A stretch of DNA of 64,000 nt from an uncultured Clostridia bacterium (GTDB lineage Bacteria > Bacillota > Clostridia > Oscillospirales > Acutalibacteraceae): assembly GCA_944384985.1 (NCBI GenBank), contig CALWVM010000004.1:1-64000 (forward strand). Reading direction: 5' to 3'. Positions 61,226-64,000 of this stretch are shown here, one piece after another (positions within the stretch are counted from its first letter, which is position 1; the number at the start of each line of letters is the position of its first letter). The notes below the pieces were generated by a model. The model ran no database searches and was not told where the DNA came from. It was given only the letters and a program-made list of their open reading frames with translations. Made by a program: the position numbers and the translations under genes.

Positions 61226-62464
61226 ATGGAAACTTGCGCTTTGATCTTTGCAAATGAGGACGCCTTGCAGCCGATCCTGTTCAAGCCCGCGCTTTTGTGG
61301 GTGCTCGATGCGGTGCGCGCCTGTGATATTGGGGACACGGCTGTGCTGACAGCGGATCAAAACGCGGCGCAGACGGCAAAGGAGGCGGGCTTTTCGGCGA
61401 TTCCCCCGGAAAGTGGCGCAGACAACTTGCTCACGGCGGCGCTGCGTATTTTCCCGCAGGATACGGCGTGCAACATTCTTTTTCTGCGCGGCGACATGCC
61501 GCTGGTGCATGAGCTGTTTATTCACGCGGCGTATGATGCACATCAAAAAAGCGGAAACGATATGACAGCGTTCTGCTGCCCGTCTGCGGGGAACGTCCTG
61601 CTTGCCGCGTGGGTACGCCGCGCAGCGCTGGAAGACGCGGCGGCAAACGCACCGCTTACCGGCGACGGCTGCCCGCTTGCGCGGTTATTCGATATTTTAC
61701 AAAAGGCGGGCGGCAAAGCACAGCGGGTCCCCGCACCGTTCTCGGAAGCCGCACTTTGCGCCGACTCGGCGCGGAACCGCAATACGATCACAGCGTTCGC
61801 GCGCCGGAACATTTTAGAAACGCTTTTGGATGCGGGCGTGGAGATCCCCTGCGTGGACGGCGTGCTGGCCGGCCCCGACGTGACCGTAGCGGCAGGAGCG
61901 ACACTGCTGCCCGGCACGATCTTGCGCGGGCACACGACGGTGGGCGCAGGTTCCGTTTTGGGTCCGAACACGCTTGTCGAAGACAGCGAGATCGGCGAAA
62001 ACGTACTTCTCAACAGCACGCAGTGCTACCGTTCGCGGGTGCTCGACGGCGCCAATATCGGGCCGTTCGCGCACATCCGCCCGAATTCCGTAATCGGCGA
62101 GCGCGTGCATCTCGGCAATTTCGTCGAGGTCAAAAACTCCAACATTGACTCAGGCACCAAGGTGTCGCACCTGACCTATGTCGGTGACTCGGACGTGGGC
62201 AAGCGCGTCAACTTCGGCTGCGGTACCGTCACGGTCAACTACACGGGCAAAGCGAAATTCCGCACCACCATCGGTGACGATGCGTTTATCGGCTGCAACA
62301 CAAATCTCGTTGCCCCCGTAAAGGTGGGCGATGGCGCCTATACCGCCGCAGGCTCCACCATCACGGAGGATGTCCCCGCCGACGCGCTGGGCATTGCGCG
62401 GGCGCGCCAGGTCAACAAGGACGGCTGGAGCCGCCGCTTTTTGGCAGACAAAAAGAAAAAATAA
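61226..62464 (+). CDS. GlmU homologue with degenerate uridyltransferase domain
   Basis: A 412-residue protein. Residues about 215-400 are a left-handed beta-helix acetyltransferase very similar to GlmU: HIRPNSVIGERVHLGNFVEV, SHLTYVGDSDVG (catalytic His), CGTVTVNYTGKAKFRT. The N-terminal half corresponds to the GlmU pyrophosphorylase domain but lacks its nucleotide signature (LAAGxGTRM is replaced by LIFANEDALQ); only RGDMPL keeps the pattern. It is about 45 residues shorter than usual. It probably acetylates glucosamine 1-phosphate for UDP-GlcNAc but cannot make the UDP-sugar itself. ATG 61226 follows AGGAGG. Its position before pth matches glmU in other Firmicutes. Confidence 0.8.
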   Translation: METCALIFANEDALQPILFKPALLWVLDAVRACDIGDTAVLTADQNAAQTAKEAGFSAIPPESGADNLLTAALRIFPQDTACNILFLRGDMPLVHELFIHAAYDAHQKSGNDMTAFCCPSAGNVLLAAWVRRAALEDAAANAPLTGDGCPLARLFDILQKAGGKAQRVPAPFSEAALCADSARNRNTITAFARRNILETLLDAGVEIPCVDGVLAGPDVTVAAGATLLPGTILRGHTTVGAGSVLGPNTLVEDSEIGENVLLNSTQCYRSRVLDGANIGPFAHIRPNSVIGERVHLGNFVEVKNSNIDSGTKVSHLTYVGDSDVGKRVNFGCGTVTVNYTGKAKFRTTIGDDAFIGCNTNLVAPVKVGDGAYTAAGSTITEDVPADALGIARARQVNKDGWSRRFLADKKKK

Positions 62465-62513
62465 TGTGTGCCGCGTTTCTAAAATTTACAGAAAGACGGA
62501 GAGCAAAACCGCT

Positions 62514-63125
62514 ATGCTGTTTCGAAGAAAAACAAAGCCCGCGCCGGCAAGCGGCGCGCCGGAATTTTTAATCGTCGGACTCGGCAACCCCGGCGAAAAA
62601 TACAGCTTCACCCGCCACAATGCGGGCTTTTTGTGCGTAGATCTGCTCGCCGAGCAAAACGGGTTCCAGATCAAGCGGCTCAAATTCCGTTCGCTGACGG
62701 CGGACACGGACATTGCAGGGCACCGCTGCCTGGTGCTTAAGCCGCAGACCTTTATGAACAACTCCGGCGAGGCGGTGCGCGACGCCGCTTCATTTTACAA
62801 GATCCCGCCCGAGCGCATTCTTGTGCTGTATGACGACATTTCGCTGGACGTCGGGCGGCTGCGCATCCGCCGCAAGGGCACGGACGGCGGGCACAACGGG
62901 ATTAAAAGCATTATCTACCATTTAAACAGCGACATGTTCCCCCGCATCAAGATCGGCGTTGGCAAAAAGCCGCATCCGGATTATGATCTCGCCGACTGGG
63001 TGCTTTCGAGTTTCAAAAAAGACGAACAGCCCCCCTTGAAAACGGCGCTCGAACATGCCTGTGCGGCTGTGCCGCTGATTTTGGACGGGAATGTAGACGA
63101 AGCGATGAACCGCTATAATTCCTGA
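62514..63125 (+). CDS. pth: peptidyl-tRNA hydrolase
   Basis: A 203-residue Pth1: GLGNPGEKYSFTRHNAGF (catalytic His near residue 35), KPQTFMNNSGEAV, DDISLDVGRLRIRRKG and GGHNGIKSI. It frees tRNA from peptidyl-tRNA that dropped off the ribosome. There is a short non-conserved basic N-terminal extension (about 18 residues, MLFRRKTKPAPASG), retained because the ribosome site GACGGAGAG precedes this ATG. The mfd gene follows at 67 bp, the common Firmicutes order. Confidence 0.95.
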   Translation: MLFRRKTKPAPASGAPEFLIVGLGNPGEKYSFTRHNAGFLCVDLLAEQNGFQIKRLKFRSLTADTDIAGHRCLVLKPQTFMNNSGEAVRDAASFYKIPPERILVLYDDISLDVGRLRIRRKGTDGGHNGIKSIIYHLNSDMFPRIKIGVGKKPHPDYDLADWVLSSFKKDEQPPLKTALEHACAAVPLILDGNVDEAMNRYNS

Positions 63126-63192
63126 ATTTGCGGAATAGATTATTTTTAACTATCAGCGTTATACAGAATAGAACGGGAGACAAATTTTTACT

Positions 63193-64000
63193 ATGTCCGG
63201 ATTTCAAGAACCGCTCAAAGCTTCACCCGAGTACAAAACGCTTGCGCTCGCCGTAAAAAAGCGGCGGCTGCCGCTCGGGGTGCTGGGGCTTGCGGGCGTG
63301 CAAAAGGCAAACTTAGCTGCCACGCTCTGCGGGGATCTGAACCGCAGGGCGCTGCTCGTTTTGCCGGATGAGGCGACGGCGACCAAGCTGACCGAGGACT
63401 TGCAAACCTTCGGGCTGCGTGCGTTTTTATACCCGGCGCGCGAATTCACATTCCATACCGAGACCGAAAGCCGCTCGCACGAATATGAACAGCGCCGCTT
63501 GCAGGCGCTCACCGCCATGCTCGACGGCACGGCGGACGCCGTGGTCTGCTCGGCGGAGGCTGCCATACAGCGCACCATCCCGCCCGACGTCCTGCGCCGC
63601 CACGCGCTCACGCTGCAAAAAGGCGCGGACATTCCCCTGTCCGCCCTGCTCGAAACCCTGACGGCAAGCGGCTATGAACGCTGCGACGCCGTGGAGGGCG
63701 TGGGGCAGTTTTCCGTGCGCGGCGGCATTGTGGATATCTTTTCGCCGGGCAATGATACCCCCGTGCGCATTGAGCTTTTCGGCGATACGATCGAAAGCAT
63801 CTCCTGCTTCGACGTGCAAAGCCAGCGCCGCACGGCAAGTCTGGACACCTTCGCACTCATGCCCGGCACGGAGGTTTTGCTGCCGCCTGCGGAAGAACTG
63901 GCACAGAAGATCGAGGCCCTTGCCGCCTCCTTAAAAGGCAAGCACGCCGCAAAGCAGAAGCAGGCGCTCTTTGACGACGCGGACCGCCTGCGCGGCGGGG
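63193..64000 (+). CDS. mfd: transcription-repair coupling factor Mfd, 5' part
   Basis: An open frame from ATG 63193 (MSGFQEPLKASPEY) to the window end, 269 codons. It matches the UvrB-like N-terminal domains of Mfd: YPAREFTFHTETESRSHEYE, GGIVDIFSPGNDTPVRIELF and FGDTIESISCFD. Mfd removes RNA polymerase stalled at DNA lesions and recruits UvrA. The helicase part lies outside the window. GGGAG precedes the start at about 11 bp. Confidence 0.93.
   Translation, partial: MSGFQEPLKASPEYKTLALAVKKRRLPLGVLGLAGVQKANLAATLCGDLNRRALLVLPDEATATKLTEDLQTFGLRAFLYPAREFTFHTETESRSHEYEQRRLQALTAMLDGTADAVVCSAEAAIQRTIPPDVLRRHALTLQKGADIPLSALLETLTASGYERCDAVEGVGQFSVRGGIVDIFSPGNDTPVRIELFGDTIESISCFDVQSQRRTASLDTFALMPGTEVLLPPAEELAQKIEALAASLKGKHAAKQKQALFDDADRLRGG

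Overview
The window looks like a G+C-rich, low-mobility stretch of chromosome from a Gram-positive gut anaerobe of the class Clostridia, most likely Oscillospiraceae/Ruminococcaceae. The reasons are strong AGGAGG-type ribosome sites, TTGACA/TATAAT promoters, a Firmicutes pth-mfd junction, a DUF6472 protein, a sortase-type (IPKTG) surface protein, LexA, and a large carbohydrate locus built from glycoside hydrolases, DUF5107 proteins and an AraC regulator. No rRNA, tRNA, CRISPR array or intact insertion sequence was seen.

Layout. 1-2.9 kb: an AT-rich left edge with a terminator, then a short UvrA-like double-ABC ATPase. 2.9-6.8 kb: a sugar:cation symporter and a GH2 beta-galactosidase in one operon. 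6.8-12.6 kb: small redox, repair and unknown genes mixed with gene remnants, ending in a heavy-metal-binding protein under a probable metal-repressor operator. 12.6-31.3 kb: one 12-gene minus-strand operon that combines GH95, GH110 and GH2 enzymes, two DUF5107 proteins and two membrane-anchored metallophosphoesterases with five enzymes that together look like a full oxidative route from L-galactose to 2-keto-3-deoxygluconate. A divergent AraC regulator sits at its head. 32.4-34.3 kb: a cell-wall-anchored surface protein. 34.8-42.3 kb: a second glycan locus (GH2, and divergently a phosphatase-type lipoprotein, a third metallophosphoesterase and GH35) driven by an exactly symmetrical divergent promoter with a 15-bp inverted repeat. 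42.4-48.2 kb: lexA, a candidate C-rich small RNA, gdhA, a DUF3048 lipoprotein and an EF-G paralogue.

48.4-51.8 kb holds the most unusual group: murL and a MurD2-type ligase (the rare route that makes D-Glu after L-Glu has been added to the peptidoglycan precursor), followed 13 bp later by a gene for a secreted protein whose signal peptide is followed at once by a domain matching eukaryotic ubiquitin at about 48 of 70 positions. The predicted signal-peptidase cut falls exactly before ubiquitin Met1. The ubiquitin tail (RLRGG) is absent and is replaced by a beta-rich domain of about 140 residues. I consider this secreted ubiquitin-fold protein the main novelty of the window.

51.8-64 kb: a degenerate M14 peptidase, Nudix, Maf and patatin genes, then from a near-perfect promoter a long operon that starts with a D-aspartate-ligase-type ATP-grasp enzyme, an aspartate racemase and an AsnB/AsnH amidotransferase (probable peptidoglycan cross-bridge synthesis and amidation), then a cyclase-family protein, an FAD oxidoreductase, DUF6472, a GlmU homologue with a degenerate uridyltransferase half, pth, and the start of mfd, cut by the window end. 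Cell-wall D-amino-acid chemistry is therefore a theme of the right third, and galactose/fucose/L-galactose glycan use a theme of the left half.
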